Below are positions 25,193-25,791 of a stretch of 25,791 bases of DNA, in pieces (positions within the stretch are counted from its first letter, which is position 1; the number at the start of each line of letters is the position of its first letter). Position numbers and translations under genes: made by a program. The notes beneath the pieces are model-generated. The model saw only the letters and a list, made by a program, of their open reading frames with translations, was not told the origin of the DNA and did no database searches. This DNA comes from UBA724 sp964008075 (lineage in GTDB: Bacteria; Bacteroidota; Bacteroidia; Flavobacteriales; Flavobacteriaceae): the NCBI GenBank assembly GCA_964008075.1, contig CAXGAP010000016.1, positions 1 to 25,791 on the forward strand. The letters are read 5' to 3'.

Positions 25193-25791
25193 TTAAGCGT
25201 CTGCTTTTCCCTCTTCGGGTGCAGGTGCGCCTTCTGCTGCTTGATCAGTTTCAACTTCAGTTCCTTCTTCTCCTTCTTCACCTTCCACTTCTTCCACTTC
25301 AGTGATAAGTGAAACACGTGAGTTACGCACTTGACAAACAACAGTGTTATCAGGATGTAAAAAAGTGAATTTTTCGTCAGAGACATCAGTTACATATAGT
25401 TTGTTTCCAATTTCCAAATTCGAAATATCTGCGATTATACTATCTGGCAGGTTGGACGGTAAAGCTCGCACGCGAAGCTTACGCTTGTTTTTACTGAGTA
25501 CCCCACCACTTAATTTAACACCAGGTGCTTGCCCAACAAATTCTACAGGGATATCCATTGAAATTTCCTTACCCTCGAAAAGTTGATAAAAGTCGATGTG
25601 TAAAATTTTATCCGACAGTGGGTGAAATTGCACGTCTTGCAAAATTGCATTGTAGGTTTCATCTTCCAGTTCAATCACAACAGTGTGTGCTTTGCCCGTG
25701 TAAACGAGTTTGGAAAAAGACAATTCATCTGCTGAAAAATGTATGGCATTGCCTCCTCCGTAGAGCACGCAAGGAACCTTCTCAGCATTAC
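25193..25791 (-). CDS. rplY: 50S ribosomal protein L25/Ctc form, 5' partial
   Basis: The frame runs off the right edge (AEKVPCVLYGGGNAIHF at the visible start), so about 25 N-terminal residues are missing; the GTG at 25768 is an internal valine codon. The visible 199 residues contain the 5S-rRNA-binding L25 core, then the larger TL5/Ctc-type beta domain (VEFVGQAPGVKLSGGVLSKN; LPSNLPDSIIADISNL). A low-complexity acidic tail (EEVEGEEGEEGTEVETDQ, ending in Ala/Pro/Glu) is typical of Bacteroidota L25. It is followed by a strong terminator. Confidence 0.95.
   Translation of the reverse strand, partial: NAEKVPCVLYGGGNAIHFSADELSFSKLVYTGKAHTVVIELEDETYNAILQDVQFHPLSDKILHIDFYQLFEGKEISMDIPVEFVGQAPGVKLSGGVLSKNKRKLRVRALPSNLPDSIIADISNLEIGNKLYVTDVSDEKFTFLHPDNTVVCQVRNSRVSLITEVEEVEGEEGEEGTEVETDQAAEGAPAPEEGKADA

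Noticed and set aside
25193..25260. Acidic repeat at the end of rplY as a separate repeat element
   Set aside because: It encodes the usual Glu-rich C-terminal tail of Bacteroidota L25 and is in frame with the gene.
1..25791. CRISPR array, insertion sequence, phage or defence system
   Set aside because: No spaced direct repeats, transposase, integrase, restriction or abortive-infection proteins were recognised; almost all of the window is explained by metabolic and housekeeping genes.

Overview
The window looks like chromosomal DNA of a marine-type flavobacterium (Bacteroidota, Flavobacteriia). Supporting signs: AT-rich composition, TAnnTTTG-type -7 boxes sitting almost on start codons, lipoproteins with short signal peptides, a DUF4286 protein, a GPH-family sugar symporter next to GH17 and GH30 lipoproteins, and the gene run rplY-pth-ribF-serS-DUF4286-rsmA-mgtE. 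Organism identity is inferred; no rRNA gene is present.

Left region (1-7254, plus strand): a compact beta-glucan locus. It holds a very large protein resembling the GH94/GH149/GH161 phosphorylases (5' end outside the window), a GH17 lipoprotein, a GH30 lipoprotein and a GPH cation:sugar symporter, joined by overlaps or gaps of 3-10 bases. The simplest reading is that the two lipoproteins cut a laminarin-like beta-1,3/1,6-glucan in the periplasm, the symporter imports the products, and the large protein phosphorolyses them to sugar-1-phosphate. The phosphorylase assignment is the least certain and most interesting part.

Middle region (7255-12560): a decayed-looking stretch, an unknown small lipoprotein, an atypical SDR protein, a CBS-pair protein, an HDAC-family deacetylase directly behind a methionyl-tRNA synthetase that lacks the C-terminal tRNA-binding domain, and a yraN homologue broken by two compensating frameshifts. 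A start-less, protein-like reading frame lies between the CBS and HDAC genes.

Right-middle region (12566-18825): an ACT-like protein converging on mfd; a GNAT acetyltransferase divergent from mfd and overlapping an aspartate kinase; and a thioredoxin-type arsenate reductase/LMW phosphatase gene converging on the kinase.

Right region (18887-25791, minus strand): a tightly packed housekeeping run read leftwards: rplY (5' end outside the window), a strong intrinsic terminator, pth, ribF, serS, a DUF4286 gene, rsmA, mgtE and a 2-hydroxyacid dehydrogenase. Several junctions are 4-base ATGA overlaps. No tRNA, rRNA, insertion sequence, CRISPR array or phage gene was seen, and no gene-free stretch exceeds 300 bases.
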